A stretch of 64,000 nucleotides of DNA from NCBI GenBank assembly GCA_039636775.1, contig CP143429.1:1550001-1614000 (forward strand), in the 5' to 3' direction. This document shows positions 18,898 to 28,233 of the stretch, piece by piece. Each line of letters opens with the position of its first letter. Within the stretch, counting starts at the first letter, position 1. The position numbers and the translations under genes were made by a program. Under the pieces are notes generated by a model. It ran no database searches. It saw only the letters and a program-made list of their open reading frames with translations, and was not told where the DNA came from. The stretch is from Micrococcaceae bacterium Sec5.8. Its GTDB lineage: Bacteria > Actinomycetota > Actinomycetes > Actinomycetales > Micrococcaceae.

Positions 18898-19674
18898 ATG
18901 GCTGTAGCCGTCCGCGTTATCCCGTGCCTGGACGTTGATGCCGGCCGGGTGGTCAAGGGCATCAACTTCGAAGGCCTCCGCGATGCCGGTGACCCCGTCG
19001 AACTGGCGCACCGCTACGACAACGGCGGCGCCGACGAGTTGACCTTCCTCGATGTCACGGCCTCCTCGGGCAACCGGGAAACCACTTTCGACGTCGTTCG
19101 GCGCACGGCAGAGGAAGTTTTCATTCCGCTGACCGTCGGCGGCGGAGTCCGCGGCGTGGCCGAGGTGGACAGACTCCTGCGCTACGGCGCCGACAAGGCA
19201 GCGATCAACACAGCCGCCGTCGCCCGACCCGGGGTGATCGACGAGATCACCCGGCACTTCGGGTCCCAGGTCCTCGTGTTGTCCCTGGATGCGCGGCGCA
19301 CGCGCCCGGGTTCCCAGCCCACCCCTTCCGGCTTCGAGGTGACGACGCACGGGGGACGCCAGGGCACCGGAATCGATGCTCTTGCGTGGGCCCGTGAGGC
19401 TGCCGACCGCGGCGTAGGCGAAATCCTGCTGAACTCCATTGACGCGGACGGTACCAAAGACGGCTTCGACCTGGAACTGATCCGCCTGGCGAGGACCGCC
19501 GTCAAGGTTCCCCTCATCGCCTCCGGAGGCGCCGGGAAACCGGAGCACTTCCCGCCGGCGGTCGCCGCCGGGGCTGACGCGGTGCTTGCCGCGTCCGTCT
19601 TCCACTTCGGCCCGCTGGACATGATCGCCCAGGTCAAAGCCGCGATCCGGAACGCCGGCTTCGAAGTCCGCTAG
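18898..19674 (+). CDS. hisF: Imidazole glycerol phosphate synthase cyclase subunit
   Basis: The 258-residue TIM barrel contains [19 protein letters not shown] (the catalytic Asp of strand 1), [43 protein letters not shown] and [16 protein letters not shown] (second catalytic Asp), with [12 protein letters not shown] at the phosphate site. With the HisH glutaminase it makes imidazole glycerol phosphate and AICAR. hisH is not in this window. AGGAG precedes the ATG by seven bases. Confidence 0.96.
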   Translation: MAVAVRVIPCLDVDAGRVVKGINFEGLRDAGDPVELAHRYDNGGADELTFLDVTASSGNRETTFDVVRRTAEEVFIPLTVGGGVRGVAEVDRLLRYGADKAAINTAAVARPGVIDEITRHFGSQVLVLSLDARRTRPGSQPTPSGFEVTTHGGRQGTGIDALAWAREAADRGVGEILLNSIDADGTKDGFDLELIRLARTAVKVPLIASGGAGKPEHFPPAVAAGADAVLAASVFHFGPLDMIAQVKAAIRNAGFEVR

Positions 19675-19782
19675 GGGCCCGGCGCCACCCGCTCAAACCA
19701 GTACGGGGTCACTGACGGCTCCTCCCGCGGGGGACCACAGGGGATACGCGATCCCGCGTTGTGGTGTTGTGGGGAGTGGGGT

Positions 19783-20427
19783 TTAGAGCCCGACTTCGGC
19801 GGACTGCAGGAGCGCGACGGCGTCCGGCTGGCCCTCGAAAGTCACCAGCGCGTGGCGGGTGCGGCCGTGGGCGTGCATGAGCAGTTCGCAGGGCTCGCCG
19901 ACAATGGCCACGGATACCGGAGCGCGCTTGGCCACGTGCCGGGGGCCGGACGGGCGGACCAGCACGATCCCGAGGTCCACGCCGCGGTACAGGATGGCCG
20001 CGCGCTTGACGAGTTCGTCCCACAGGGCGTCCGAATACTCTTCGTCCAGGGCACGGGGCGCCCAGCGGTCCGCGGCCCGCCGTACGTCCTCGGTGTGCAC
20101 AAAGTATTCGATCAGGTTGGCGCTTTCGTCCACGGCTTTAATCTTCAGGGGAGAAAAGGCGGACGGGCCGGCGCGGAAGGAATTCACCAGCTTGTTGTAC
20201 TGCTCCGGCGTTTCCAGCTTGGCCGCCAGTTCCGTTGTGGCATGGTCGGATGCTTTGGCGAAGCGTTTGATCAGCAGGCCGAGTCCGACGGCGGCTTTTC
20301 GTTCGCGCAGGTACAGGTGCGCGGCAAGGTCCCTGGTACGCCAGCCCTTGCAGAGCGTGGGGGAGTCAGGGCCGGCCGCAAGCAGGGTTTCGGCCAAAAA
20401 TTCTCGGGAGGGATCGACGAAATGCAT
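19783..20427 (-). CDS. TIGR03085-type metal-binding family protein
   Basis: The 214-residue protein begins MHFVDPSREFLAETLLAAGPD and contains GWRTRDLAAHLYLRERKAAVG, resembling the helical DinB/maleylpyruvate-isomerase N-terminal fold in which histidines bind a metal. The C-terminal part (LLMHAHGRTRHALVTFEGQPDAV) looks like an SCP2- or MDMPI-type C-terminal region. The function of this actinobacterial family is not established; mycothiol-dependent chemistry is a possibility. It is encoded opposite the his/trp genes, between hisF and hisI, with the ATG at 20427. Confidence 0.8.
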   Translation of the reverse strand: MHFVDPSREFLAETLLAAGPDSPTLCKGWRTRDLAAHLYLRERKAAVGLGLLIKRFAKASDHATTELAAKLETPEQYNKLVNSFRAGPSAFSPLKIKAVDESANLIEYFVHTEDVRRAADRWAPRALDEEYSDALWDELVKRAAILYRGVDLGIVLVRPSGPRHVAKRAPVSVAIVGEPCELLMHAHGRTRHALVTFEGQPDAVALLQSAEVGL

Positions 20428-20570
20428 CACTTGTGAAACTAGCACGAGACGGCCGCGCGTGTGCACCTGAACCGCCGTCGTTCTGGGCCTCCCGGGACCG
20501 ACCTCCGGCACCTTGCCACCGACGTGCGGCGGGCCGCCGGGGCTCTGGGCGGCAACCGGCGTCGAGGCAC

Positions 20571-20576
20571 TAGACT
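20571..20576 (+). promoter_or_regulatory. Candidate -10 of a leaderless hisI transcript
   Basis: TAGACT lies seven bases before the hisI ATG, in the same arrangement as TAGGCT before hisE (both read TAG-purine-CTTGA). No SD is present. Confidence 0.6.
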
Positions 20577-20583
20577 TGAACTG

Positions 20584-21033
20584 ATGTCTGAGCAGCCTGC
20601 CCCCGCCCCGAACAACGGACTTCCCGCCGACGGAACCACCGTCACCGGAAACCCCGTCAGCACCGCCGCGCCCGGAAGCCCCCTCCCAGAGGGACTCGCC
20701 GCGGCCCTTAAACGGGACAGTGCAGGCCTGGTCGCTGCGATCGTGCAACAGTTCGACACCAACGAAGTCCTCATGCTGGGCTGGATGGACGACGAGGCCC
20801 TGCAGCGGACCATGACCAGTGGGCGGGTCACTTTCTATTCCCGCTCCCGCCAGGAGTACTGGCGCAAAGGGGACACTTCCGGCCACGTGCAGTGGGTCAA
20901 ATCCCTCGCCATGGACTGCGACGGCGACGCCCTGCTGGTCCGCGTGGACCAGGTCGGCGCGGCCTGCCACACCGGGACCCGGACGTGCTTTGACGGAAGA
21001 GGGCTCGACGTCGTTACCGGCTCCGCCGGCTGA
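20584..21033 (+). CDS. hisI: Phosphoribosyl-AMP cyclohydrolase
   Basis: The 149-residue protein opens the adenine ring of phosphoribosyl-AMP, the third histidine step. Motifs are [24 protein letters not shown], the [20 protein letters not shown] block and the zinc/magnesium-binding region [27 protein letters not shown]. The first about 38 residues are Pro/Ala/Gly-rich and precede the usual domain, a low-complexity extension. The ATG at 20584 follows a -10-like TAGACT and is probably leaderless. trpE follows after about 140 bases. Confidence 0.95.
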   Translation: MSEQPAPAPNNGLPADGTTVTGNPVSTAAPGSPLPEGLAAALKRDSAGLVAAIVQQFDTNEVLMLGWMDDEALQRTMTSGRVTFYSRSRQEYWRKGDTSGHVQWVKSLAMDCDGDALLVRVDQVGAACHTGTRTCFDGRGLDVVTGSAG

Positions 21034-21172
21034 CCGGGACCGGACGGGCCGTTGACGCGGTTCCCAGCGGCCTGCCCTTGCCCCGGGCGGCCCCCGCCGG
21101 GCTAAGACCGCCAGGGAAACCCCAGCAAATCAACCTTCAGCACCACTGAAAGATAAGGCGGGAACCATAGCC

Positions 21173-22738
21173 ATGCAGGACCTAGGAATCATTAGCCCTG
21201 GCCTGGAAGAGTTCCGAAAACTCGCAGACCACAGCCGCGTCATCCCCGTCCGGCTGAAGGTGCTGGCTGATGCCGAAACCCCGATTGGGCTGTACCGCAA
21301 GCTCGCCCAGGGCCAGCCGGGCACATTCCTGATGGAATCCGCCGCAGTCGGCGGTTCCTGGTCGCGGTACTCATTCATCGGCGCCCGTTCGCGGGCCACC
21401 CTTACCACCAAGGACGGCCAGGCGCACTGGCTGGGCGAACCGCCCGTCGGCGTACCGCTCGGCGGCAGCCCCGTGGACGCCATCCGCGACACCATTGAGG
21501 CCCTCCGCACCGACCGATTTGAGGACTTGCCGCCCTTCACCTCCGGCCTGGTGGGCTTCCTCGGGTGGGAGACGGTGCGTCACTGGGAGAAATTGACCAG
21601 CCCGCCCGAGGACGATCTCGAGCTCCCCGAAATGGCACTGAACCTCGTCACCGACATGGCCGTCCACGACAACATGGACGGCACCGTGCTGCTGATCGCC
21701 AACGCGATCAACTTCGACAACAGCTCCGAACGCGTCGACGAGGCCTGGCACGACGCCGTCGGCCGGGTCAAGGCCCTGCTGGAGCAGGTCAGCACGCCCG
21801 TCAAGCATCCCGTCTCGGTCCTGGACCCCGCAGCCCTGGACTTCGCGTCCAGCGTGCAGGAACGCTGGAAAGAGACCGACTACCTCGCCGCCCTGGACCG
21901 CAGCAAAGAAGCGATCGTCGACGGCGAAGTCTTCCAGGTGGTGATTTCCCGACGCTTCGAAATGGACTGCGGCGCCGATCCGCTGGATGTCTACCGGGTG
22001 CTCCGGAACACCAATCCCAGCCCCTACATGTACATCTTCAGCCTGGAGGATCCCGCCGGCCGGCAGTACTCGATCGTCGGATCGTCCCCGGAGGCGCTGG
22101 TGACCGTGACCGGCCAGGACGTCATCACCCACCCCATCGCCGGGTCCCGGCCGCGGGGCAAGAGCGTGGAAGCGGACAAGGCCCTGGCCGAGGAACTCCT
22201 CGCCGACGAAAAGGAACGCGCCGAACACCTGATGCTGGTGGATCTTTCCCGCAACGACCTGTCCAAGGTCTGCGTGGCGGGGTCCGTCGACGTCACCCAG
22301 TTCATGGAAGTCGAGCGGTTCAGCCACATCATGCACCTGGTGTCCACCGTGGTGGGAAAACTGTCCCCCAGCGCCACGGCCTATGACGTGCTGAAGGCGA
22401 CCTTCCCGGCCGGAACGCTGTCCGGCGCCCCCAAGCCCCGGGCCCTGCGGCTGCTGGACGAACTTGAGCCGCACCGCCGCGGGATCTACGGAGGAGTGGT
22501 GGGCTACCTCGACTTCGCCGGGGACATGGACATGGCCATTGCCATCCGCTCGGCTCTGCTGCGGGACGGCCGTGCCTACGTCCAAGCCGGCGGTGGCATT
22601 GTGGCCGACTCCGTCAACGCCACCGAGGCTTTGGAGACGGTCAACAAGGCCGCCGCCCCCATGCGGGCGGTCCATACGGCGCAGTCGCTGCGCAACATTA
22701 CGGCAACGTCGATCTCGGACGCGGGGACCCCGGCATGA
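21173..22738 (+). CDS. trpE: Anthranilate synthase component I
   Basis: The 521-residue enzyme converts chorismate to anthranilate using ammonia from TrpG, which is not encoded here. The N-terminus LGIISPGLEEFRKLADHSRVIPV, the FLMESAAVGGSWSRYSFIG block and the chorismate-binding domain (VVISRRFEMDC, PSPYMYIFSLEDP, SPEALVTVTGQDVITHPIAGSRPRG, DLSRNDLSKVC, TFPAGTLSGAPKPRAL, GGVVGYLDF, IRSALLRDGRAYVQAGGGIV) are all present. The ES-type element ESAAVG matches the tryptophan feedback site region. No leader peptide with Trp codons was seen upstream. The stop overlaps the next gene (ATGA). Confidence 0.96.
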   Translation: MQDLGIISPGLEEFRKLADHSRVIPVRLKVLADAETPIGLYRKLAQGQPGTFLMESAAVGGSWSRYSFIGARSRATLTTKDGQAHWLGEPPVGVPLGGSPVDAIRDTIEALRTDRFEDLPPFTSGLVGFLGWETVRHWEKLTSPPEDDLELPEMALNLVTDMAVHDNMDGTVLLIANAINFDNSSERVDEAWHDAVGRVKALLEQVSTPVKHPVSVLDPAALDFASSVQERWKETDYLAALDRSKEAIVDGEVFQVVISRRFEMDCGADPLDVYRVLRNTNPSPYMYIFSLEDPAGRQYSIVGSSPEALVTVTGQDVITHPIAGSRPRGKSVEADKALAEELLADEKERAEHLMLVDLSRNDLSKVCVAGSVDVTQFMEVERFSHIMHLVSTVVGKLSPSATAYDVLKATFPAGTLSGAPKPRALRLLDELEPHRRGIYGGVVGYLDFAGDMDMAIAIRSALLRDGRAYVQAGGGIVADSVNATEALETVNKAAAPMRAVHTAQSLRNITATSISDAGTPA

Positions 22739-23370
22739 GCGGCACCACGGTCAAAAGCGCCAGCCCGGTGGTTCCGCGCTGGGCGCGCAAATCCACCCTG
22801 GTCCTCGCCGTCGCCGCCCTGGCGCTGGCCGTCTTTGGCACCACGACGCAGACCTGGCTCACCGTCCACCTTGATCCGGCGCAGCTCGGCCAGGCGGTCA
22901 GCAGTCAGGACGGCTTGCCCGTCCAGGGCAGCAAGGCCGCCACCACGGTGACGGCGCTGGCCCTGGTGGCACTGGCCGGCGGACTGGCGGCCTCGATCGC
23001 CGGCAGTATCGCGCGCTGGATCATCACCACGCTCATCCTGCTGGCCGCCGCCGGCATCGTCGGCGCGGCCGCCGTCGTCATCGCCGATCCGGTGGCAGCA
23101 GCCCAGGGTTCCATCGCGGCCGCCACGGGAATCACCGGCAGCGACGTGCAGGTGGACGTGACAGCGTTCCCGGCCCTCGCTGTCGCCGCTGGCTCGCTGC
23201 TGGGCCTAAGCGCCCTGCTGGTCATCCCGGCAGGACGGCACTGGAAATCGCGCACCAAATACGACACCGCAGCGGCGGGCAGCGCCGCCGGGGGGGCCGG
23301 CGAGCCGGCCGGACCGCAGGACGAGATCGACAGCTGGGACCGGTTGTCCCGCGGAGACGATCCCACCTGA
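22735..23370 (+). CDS. Trp-operon-associated membrane protein (TIGR02234-type)
   Basis: The 211-residue protein has about four hydrophobic segments: STLVLAVAALALAVFG near residue 25, TTVTALALVALAGGLAASIAGS near 70, IITTLILLAAAGIVGAAAVVI near 100 and LAVAAGSLLGLSALLVIPAG near 150. The QTWLTVHLD motif follows the first. This is the pattern of the actinobacterial protein found with trpE and trpC. The extracytoplasmic loop lies between segments 1 and 2. Its role is not known; genome context suggests a link to tryptophan or aromatic metabolism. It overlaps trpE by four bases, so it is translationally coupled. Confidence 0.85.
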   Translation: MSGTTVKSASPVVPRWARKSTLVLAVAALALAVFGTTTQTWLTVHLDPAQLGQAVSSQDGLPVQGSKAATTVTALALVALAGGLAASIAGSIARWIITTLILLAAAGIVGAAAVVIADPVAAAQGSIAAATGITGSDVQVDVTAFPALAVAAGSLLGLSALLVIPAGRHWKSRTKYDTAAAGSAAGGAGEPAGPQDEIDSWDRLSRGDDPT

Positions 23371-23483
23371 GCCGATGCCGCGGGCGTGATCGTCACCACG
23401 TCAGGGACGGTGCCAGTAACCCGGCGAACAGCACTGCCAATAAATGGCAGAATGTAAGCAGTATTCACCCAGAGGAGATTCCA

Positions 23484-23774
23484 ATGAGCAATGCCCCTGT
23501 TTCCGCACCCAAGCCCGCTGCCGGCACCGGTTACTCGTACGATGACGTTGACCACAGCGAACCGACCGGCCACGGCAACAGCCCGGCAGCCTGGACCACC
23601 GTCTTTGTCATGCTCGGCGGCGCCCTCATCATGTCCATCGCCTTCGTCATCGCCAACACCCCGATCTTCATTGCCGGCGGCGTCGTGATGGTGATCGGAC
23701 TGATTCTCGGCTTCGTCATGCGCAAGGCCGGCTACGGTGTGGGCGGCAGCAAGCTGAAGAACTCCGGCCACTAG
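23484..23774 (+). CDS. HGxxPAAW-motif small membrane protein
   Basis: The 96-residue protein carries the signature HGNSPAAWTTVFVMLGGALIM, with HGNSPAAW at about residues 31-38, then a second membrane segment (IFIAGGVVMVIGLILGFVM). The N-terminus is Pro/Ala-rich and has a YSYDDVDHSEPTGHG stretch. It has GGAG just before the ATG. Small proteins with this motif sit before trpC in Micrococcales, but no function is known. trpC starts three bases after its stop, so the two must share an mRNA. Confidence 0.85.
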   Translation: MSNAPVSAPKPAAGTGYSYDDVDHSEPTGHGNSPAAWTTVFVMLGGALIMSIAFVIANTPIFIAGGVVMVIGLILGFVMRKAGYGVGGSKLKNSGH

Positions 23775-23776
23775 GG

Positions 23777-24595
23777 GTGAGCGTTCTCGATGACATCAAT
23801 GCCGGTGTCAGGGAGGATATGGAGGCCCGCCAGCGCCTCGTGACGCTCGCAGAGTTGAAGGAGCACGCGGCGGCGGCGCCGCCCGCACGTGACGCCTGGA
23901 GCGCACTTGGCGGCGCCTCGGCGACGCGCGGGCAGTTGAAAGTGATAGCCGAAATCAAGCGCCGGAGCCCCTCCAAGGGCCACCTCGCGGGCATCGCTGA
24001 CCCCGCCTCCCTCGCCGTGCAGTACGCCGACGGCGGCGCTGCCGCGATCAGTGTCCTGACCGAACAGCGCCGCTTCAATGGTTCGCTCACCGATTTCGAC
24101 GCCGTCCGGGCAGCCGTGGACCTTCCGCTGCTGCGCAAGGACTTCATGATCGATGAGTACCAGATCTGGGAAGCCCGGGCGCACGGGGCCGACCTGATCC
24201 TGCTGATCGTCGCGTCGCTGGCCGATACGCAGTTGCGCGAATTCACTGCCCTCAGCCGTGAGCTTGGCATGAACGTGCTGGTCGAGACGCACACGGCAGA
24301 AGAAGTCGAACGCGCTGTTGCTGCGGACGCCCGGATCATCGGCGTCAACGTGCGCAACCTCAAGACCCTCGACGTCGACCGGTCCGTGTTCGCCGAACTC
24401 GCCGGCGGCATTCCCGCAGGCGCGCTCGTCATCGCGGAATCGGGCGTTCGCGGCGTCGACGATGTACGGCACTACGCCGCGAACGGCGCCAACGCCGTCC
24501 TCGTCGGCGAAGCGCTGGTCAGCGACGCGACTCCGCGGGAGCGGATCGCCGAATTTATGGCCGCAGGAGCAGAAGAAATCGCCGCACGCTCCTGA
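23777..24595 (+). CDS. trpC: Indole-3-glycerol phosphate synthase
   Basis: The 272-residue barrel enzyme closes the indole ring from CdRP. KVIAEIKRRSPSKGHLAGI (catalytic Lys and substrate Glu), AISVLTEQRRFNGSLTDF, LLRKDFMIDEYQIWEARAHGAD (catalytic Lys), NVRNLKTLDVDRSVFAEL and VIAESGVRGVDDV are present. The GTG start at 23777 follows the previous stop by two bases. trpB follows after about 90 bases. Confidence 0.96.
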   Translation: MSVLDDINAGVREDMEARQRLVTLAELKEHAAAAPPARDAWSALGGASATRGQLKVIAEIKRRSPSKGHLAGIADPASLAVQYADGGAAAISVLTEQRRFNGSLTDFDAVRAAVDLPLLRKDFMIDEYQIWEARAHGADLILLIVASLADTQLREFTALSRELGMNVLVETHTAEEVERAVAADARIIGVNVRNLKTLDVDRSVFAELAGGIPAGALVIAESGVRGVDDVRHYAANGANAVLVGEALVSDATPRERIAEFMAAGAEEIAARS

Positions 24596-24686
24596 GTGTG
24601 CCGCCGGCCGGGCACCACGTGGCCGGCCGGCATTACCTCCGTGCAGCACCCAGATGTACTAACAGTGGAACAGGATGGTGAGACTG

Positions 24687-26003
24687 ATGGTCGATGCGCC
24701 AGCAGCCGGCTCAGACGAAAGCACCGTGGACGCGTTCCTGCAGGGCGGACAATCCCTGCGGCATGCCCCCGGACCCTACTTCGGCCCCTACGGCGGCCGA
24801 TGGATGCCCGAGTCACTCATCGCGGCCCTGGATGAACTGGAAGACACTTTCGAGAAAGCCAAAGCCGATCCGGAGTTCACCGCGCAGATCGCGGAGCTGA
24901 ACAAGAACTACTCCGGCCGTCCCTCGCTGCTGACGGAGGCCAAGCGTTTCGCCGAACATGCCGGCGGCGTCCGGATCTTCCTCAAGCGTGAAGACCTGAA
25001 CCACACCGGCTCGCATAAGATCAACAACGTGCTCGGACAGGCCCTCCTGGCAAAGCGCATGGGAAAGACGCGGGTCATCGCGGAGACCGGCGCCGGACAG
25101 CACGGTGTTGCCAGCGCCACCGCCGCCGCCCTCATGGGCCTCGAATGCGTCGTGTACATGGGCGCGGAGGACTGCCGGAGGCAGGCCCTTAACGTCGCAC
25201 GGATGGAGCTCCTGGGGGCCACTGTCATCCCGGTGACCAGCGGATCCCAGACTCTCAAAGACGCCATCAACGAGGCCCTGCGGGATTGGGTGGCCAACGT
25301 CGACAGCACCCACTACCTGCTGGGCACCGCCGCCGGGGCGCACCCCTTCCCCGCCATGGTCCGGTACTTCCATGAGGTCATCGGCGAGGAGGCCCGCGCC
25401 CAGATGCTGGAACAAACCGGCCGCCTGCCCGACGCCGTGTGTGCTTGCATCGGCGGCGGTTCCAACGCGATCGGCATCTTCCACGGCTTCCTGGACGATC
25501 CCGCCGTGAAGATCTACGGCTTCGAGGCCGGCGGCGAGGGTGTTGAAAGCGGACGCCACGCCGCGACGATAACGCTCGGCAAGCCAGGTGTGCTGCACGG
25601 TGCCCGCTCCTATCTGATGCAGGACGACGACGGCCAGACCATCGAGTCGCACTCCATCTCAGCGGGCCTGGACTACCCCGGTGTCGGCCCCGAGCACGCC
25701 TACCTCGCAGACATCGGACGCGTCAGCTACGAGCCCATCACGGACAGCGAGGCCATGGACGCGTTCCAGTTGCTGTGCCGCACCGAGGGCATCATCCCGG
25801 CCATCGAATCTGCCCACGCCCTGGCAGGAGCCATCAAGGTGGGCCGGCGCCTCGCCGAAGCCGGCGACGCTTCCGAAAAAATCGTCCTGGTGAACCTCTC
25901 CGGCCGCGGCGATAAGGACGTTGCCAGCGCCGCCGAATGGTTCGACCTGCTGGACAAGGATTCGCCCGAGCACGAGATCGCCAAAGAGGGGGAGCAACTG
26001 TGA
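24687..26003 (+). CDS. trpB: Tryptophan synthase beta subunit
   Basis: The enzyme joins indole and serine using pyridoxal phosphate. [38 protein letters not shown] (PLP Lys at about residue 111), [33 protein letters not shown] (PLP phosphate cradle) and [16 protein letters not shown] are diagnostic. Candidate starts are ATG 24675 and ATG 24687; the latter follows GGTGAGA at suitable spacing and is chosen, but the former cannot be excluded. Product about 438 residues. The stop overlaps the trpA GTG (GTGA), as expected for the alpha-beta complex. Confidence 0.95.
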   Translation: MVDAPAAGSDESTVDAFLQGGQSLRHAPGPYFGPYGGRWMPESLIAALDELEDTFEKAKADPEFTAQIAELNKNYSGRPSLLTEAKRFAEHAGGVRIFLKREDLNHTGSHKINNVLGQALLAKRMGKTRVIAETGAGQHGVASATAAALMGLECVVYMGAEDCRRQALNVARMELLGATVIPVTSGSQTLKDAINEALRDWVANVDSTHYLLGTAAGAHPFPAMVRYFHEVIGEEARAQMLEQTGRLPDAVCACIGGGSNAIGIFHGFLDDPAVKIYGFEAGGEGVESGRHAATITLGKPGVLHGARSYLMQDDDGQTIESHSISAGLDYPGVGPEHAYLADIGRVSYEPITDSEAMDAFQLLCRTEGIIPAIESAHALAGAIKVGRRLAEAGDASEKIVLVNLSGRGDKDVASAAEWFDLLDKDSPEHEIAKEGEQL

Positions 26004-26821
26004 ACCACGCCGTTCAAAGCGCGCCCGGTGCCAGCAAAGCAGCCGCAGCCATCGATCGTGCCAAAGCCCAGGGCCGGGCTGCCCTCATCGGTTACCTGCC
26101 TGCAGGCTACCCCAGTGTCGAGGACACCATCGCGGCCGGCATTGCCCTCGCGGAAAACGGTGCCGACCTGATCGAAATCGGCATACCGTACTCCGACCCG
26201 GTGATGGACGGCCCCGTCATCCAGGCCGCCACCACGGAAGCTCTCGCCTCGGGCTTCCACGTCAAGCAGGTTTTCGACATCGTCCGTGGCATCACCAGCC
26301 AGACCGACGCCGCCGTGCTCGTGATGACGTACTGGAACCCCGTCGTCCGCATGGGCGTGGATGAGTTCTCCCGCCAGCTGGCCGACGCCGGGGGAGCCGG
26401 ACTCATCACCCCGGACCTGATCCCCGATGAGGCCTCCGAATGGATGGCAGCGTCGGATAAGTACAGTCTGGACCGGGTGTTCCTGGTGGCGCCGTCATCC
26501 TCACCTGCGCGGATGAAGCGCACCGTTGAGGCGAGCCGCGGTTTTGTCTACGCCGTCTCGATCATGGGCGTCACCGGCGCCCGCACCTCAGTGAGCTCCG
26601 CCGCCAAGGACGTGGTGTCCGCGGCGCACGCCGCCGGCGCCGAACGCGTCTGCGTGGGGCTGGGCGTGTCCAATGCGGCCCAGGTCCGTGAGATCGCCGC
26701 TTACGCCGACGGCGTGATCGTCGGTACTGCGCTGGTCGTAGCCCTCGGCGACGGCGGGGTGGACGCGGTAGCGTCCCTGACGAAAGACCTCAGTACCGGA
26801 CTTACCAGGGAAGAAGCCTAA
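26000..26821 (+). CDS. trpA: Tryptophan synthase alpha subunit
   Basis: The 273-residue barrel cleaves indole-3-glycerol phosphate and passes indole to Trp[32 protein letters not shown] (catalytic Glu and Asp), [48 protein letters not shown] and [12 protein letters not shown] identify it. The GTG start at 26000 overlaps the trpB stop and follows GGGGGAG. lgt begins five bases after its stop. Confidence 0.96.
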   Translation: MNHAVQSAPGASKAAAAIDRAKAQGRAALIGYLPAGYPSVEDTIAAGIALAENGADLIEIGIPYSDPVMDGPVIQAATTEALASGFHVKQVFDIVRGITSQTDAAVLVMTYWNPVVRMGVDEFSRQLADAGGAGLITPDLIPDEASEWMAASDKYSLDRVFLVAPSSSPARMKRTVEASRGFVYAVSIMGVTGARTSVSSAAKDVVSAAHAAGAERVCVGLGVSNAAQVREIAAYADGVIVGTALVVALGDGGVDAVASLTKDLSTGLTREEA

Positions 26822-26825
26822 ACGC

Positions 26826-27968
26826 ATGCAGTCAGTCCTCCACGCGGCATCCATGATCCCCGCGAGCATTCCGAGCCCGGATTGGTCCGGATTCGACATT
26901 CCGCTGCCATGGGGGTCACTGCGCATCCACGCCTACGCCCTGTGCATCCTGCTCGGCATCATCGTTGGACTCTGGCTCACCTCCGTCCGTTGGGCCAGGC
27001 GGGGCGCCCCGGAAGGCAGCGTCTGGGACATTGCTATCTGGGCCATCCCCTTCGGCATTATCGGCGGCCGGCTCTACCACGTGGTGTCTTCCCCGGACGC
27101 CTACTTCGGCCCCGGCTTCGACGGCACCGGGGACCTGTCCCTGATCCCGCAGCTCCAACGCGGCGGTCTGGGAATCTGGGGCGCCGTACTGTTGGGTGCC
27201 GTGGGCGCGTGGATCGGTTGCCGGCGGGCCGGGGTGAAGCTCAGCGCCTTCCTCGACGCTGCGGCGCCCGGCCTGCTGCTGGCCCAAGCGCTTGGCCGCT
27301 GGGGCAATTACTTTAACCAGGAACTTTTTGGCGGCCCCACCACGCTTCCCTGGGGACTGCAGATCGACGCCGACAACCCGAATTTCCCGGCCGGCATGGC
27401 CGCGGACACGCTGTTCCACCCGACCTTCCTCTACGAATCCCTCTGGAACCTCGCCGGCGTCGGGATCCTGCTGCTCCTGGACCGCACATTCCGTTTCCGG
27501 CGGGCCCGGCTCTTCTGCCTGTATGCGGTCTACTACACGCTGGGCCGGGTATGGATCGAGGCGATGCGGATCGACGACGCAGAGCAGATCAACCTCTTCG
27601 GCATCACCACCCGGCTGAACGTGTGGACCAGCATCTTCGTCCTGCTGGGGGCGCTGGCCGCGTTCATCATCCTGGGCCTGCGCAAGCGCGCGGAACCTGA
27701 CACCGTCTTCCTCCGGGGCCGCGAACCCGCGGAAACGGAACTGGCCCCGGCCGATGACGATGTCCGCCATTCGGATTCTGCTGTCTCAGATAGTGAATCG
27801 CGTGGTAATCTCCCTGATAACCAAAGCGGTCCAGGCCACGTTTCTGCCCCAGCTGAAACGTCAAAGGAATCCACAGGCGGGACCCTTCCCGTCACGGGAG
27901 CACCGATGGCCGGAACACCCGGCCGTCAGGCCACCGGGACCGCGCCGGACGCTGAGGGCAACCACTAG
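26826..27968 (+). CDS. lgt: Prolipoprotein diacylglyceryl transferase
   Basis: The 380-residue membrane enzyme moves diacylglycerol from phosphatidylglycerol to the lipobox cysteine of prolipoproteins. It has about seven membrane segments, the HAYALCILLGIIVGLWLT N-terminal helix, GIIGGRLYHVV (signature Arg/His region), the core signature ALGRWGNYFNQELFGGPT and YTLGRVWIEAMRIDD. The C-terminal about 95 residues are charged, Pro/Thr-rich and likely a cytoplasmic disordered tail, longer than in E. coli. ATG at 26826 follows GGAAG. It is the last gene of the trp run before gltB. Confidence 0.94.
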   Translation: MQSVLHAASMIPASIPSPDWSGFDIPLPWGSLRIHAYALCILLGIIVGLWLTSVRWARRGAPEGSVWDIAIWAIPFGIIGGRLYHVVSSPDAYFGPGFDGTGDLSLIPQLQRGGLGIWGAVLLGAVGAWIGCRRAGVKLSAFLDAAAPGLLLAQALGRWGNYFNQELFGGPTTLPWGLQIDADNPNFPAGMAADTLFHPTFLYESLWNLAGVGILLLLDRTFRFRRARLFCLYAVYYTLGRVWIEAMRIDDAEQINLFGITTRLNVWTSIFVLLGALAAFIILGLRKRAEPDTVFLRGREPAETELAPADDDVRHSDSAVSDSESRGNLPDNQSGPGHVSAPAETSKESTGGTLPVTGAPMAGTPGRQATGTAPDAEGNH

Positions 27969-28127
27969 CCCAGCCCCGGCAAAACCGGCCGCGGAGCCAC
28001 CCCTTCCAGAGCCAGATTCCACAGCGTCGTGGCAGCAGGGGCCGGCAGTAGGCAGCAGACATTGGCTGCCGTGTGCAAGCCCGGGCCGGTGGCCGCGTAA
28101 CTGTTAGGGCAGGAAGCGGCGCTGACC

Positions 28128-28133
28128 TACAAT
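28128..28133 (+). promoter_or_regulatory. Candidate -10 element for gltB
   Basis: TACAAT lies about 100 bases before the gltB ATG in the only AT-rich stretch of the lgt-gltB gap. No clear -35 was identified. Confidence 0.4.
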
Positions 28134-28233
28134 TCGAATAAGAAAACACTTAGTTGTGCCCGTCACACCGGCGCACCGATGCGGGCCAACGTTGTCCCTC
28201 CCATACGCACGATCAGGAGGAAGGACGTCTCCC

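Noticed and set aside
21035..21172. A trp leader-peptide attenuator before trpE
   Set aside because: No short frame with clustered Trp codons and no clear paired stems were found.
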